From an uncultured Lentisphaeria bacterium (GTDB taxonomy: Bacteria > Verrucomicrobiota > Lentisphaeria > Victivallales > Victivallaceae), in NCBI GenBank assembly GCA_903821255.1, contig CAIJKT010000029.1:1-6398 (forward strand): a stretch of 6,398 nucleotides of DNA, read 5' to 3'. The translations under genes were made by a program, and so were the position numbers. Under the pieces are notes generated by a model, which did not search any database, was not told the DNA's origin, and was given only the letters and a program-made list of their open reading frames with translations. This document shows, piece by piece, positions 6,107 through 6,398 of this stretch (position 1 is its first letter; every line of letters begins with the position of its first letter).

Positions 6107-6398
6107 TTATCCCTTGACTTCGGAGTCCTGGTTTTTGTTCTTATCTTCGCTGACCGGCGGATTGTAGAACAATATGATTTCAACCAGGCTCCACAGCCAC
6201 ACCAGCACCCCGGCGGCAATCGCGATGATCAGCGGCACCGTGTTGATTTTAGGAAACGCGCTGGTGGCAACATCGCTCATGGCGTAATTGATAATCGGCA
6301 GCAGGAGCTCCATAAAACCCCAGGCGATGGCGGCGATGAATATCAGCAGTTCAAGTGTTCCGCGGAGATACCATCTCAATGCAAGCTGTCCGATTCCG
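6107..6398 (-). CDS. Small two-helix membrane protein, 5'-partial at the window edge
   Basis: The frame is open from the stop TAA at 6107-6109 to the right edge with no stop, so the true start may lie outside the window. A TTG at 6379-6377 is the only start-like codon near the beginning, and upstream codons continue in frame (GIGQLA), with no Shine-Dalgarno motif before the TTG. Counting from that TTG, two transmembrane helices are visible: LELLIFIAAIAWGFMELLLP (9-28) and about VPLIIAIAAGVLVWLWSLVE (48-67), running on to Phe71. They are separated by a loop of about 20 residues and followed by a charged tail rich in Lys, Asp and Glu (78-90). No family is recognised. It precedes the propeller gene by 19 bases, so the two may act together at the membrane; this is inference. 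Confidence 0.75.
   Translation of the reverse strand, partial: GIGQLALRWYLRGTLELLIFIAAIAWGFMELLLPIINYAMSDVATSAFPKINTVPLIIAIAAGVLVWLWSLVEIILFYNPPVSEDKNKNQDSEVKG

Noticed and set aside
6107..6379. Complete 90-residue gene starting at TTG 6379
   Set aside because: The frame continues upstream to the window edge without a stop and no Shine-Dalgarno precedes the TTG, so the gene is better described as 5'-partial.

Overview
This window looks like ordinary bacterial chromosome, densely coding and on almost all of its length carrying one confident gene. The proteins suggest a carbohydrate-degrading bacterium. The style (AraC regulator next to Gfo/Idh/MocA and dehydrogenase genes, plus large exported proteins with no recognisable family) fits the Lentisphaerae/Planctomycetes/Verrucomicrobia group. 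That placement is inference from gene style, since no rRNA or phylogenetic marker lies in the window. I found no tRNA, rRNA, CRISPR array, insertion sequence or phage gene.

Layout: positions 1-143 are AT-rich and non-coding, with a weak candidate terminator. Positions 144-3857 hold three minus-strand genes transcribed leftwards in the order MDR-type dehydrogenase (2835-3857), Gfo/Idh/MocA oxidoreductase (1846-2838) and a large exported protein of unknown function (144-1823). The first two overlap by 4 bases (ATGA) and the second and third are 22 bases apart, so they very probably form one operon. A 97-base, roughly 29% GC intergenic region (3858-3954) separates this operon from a divergent AraC-family regulator (3955-4827, plus strand). 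The regulator faces, across a 21-base convergent gap, a second minus-strand pair: an exported beta-propeller-like protein (4849-6087) and, 19 bases upstream of it, a small two-helix membrane protein (6107 to the window edge), which is 5'-truncated by the window.

Working model: the AraC-type regulator has a cupin-like sensor domain and probably senses a small ligand, perhaps a sugar, and controls the divergent operon. The two dehydrogenases are predicted cytoplasmic NAD(P)-dependent enzymes acting on a sugar or polyol and may catalyse consecutive or opposite redox steps. The dehydrogenase lacks the usual zinc ligands. The third gene product is exported and could bind or process the extracellular substrate, but nothing in its sequence proves this. 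The beta-propeller/membrane-protein pair is a separate transcription unit with no visible functional link. The most novel element is the redox pair plus unknown exported protein under a divergent AraC regulator; no clear-cut new defence, mobile or RNA system is visible.
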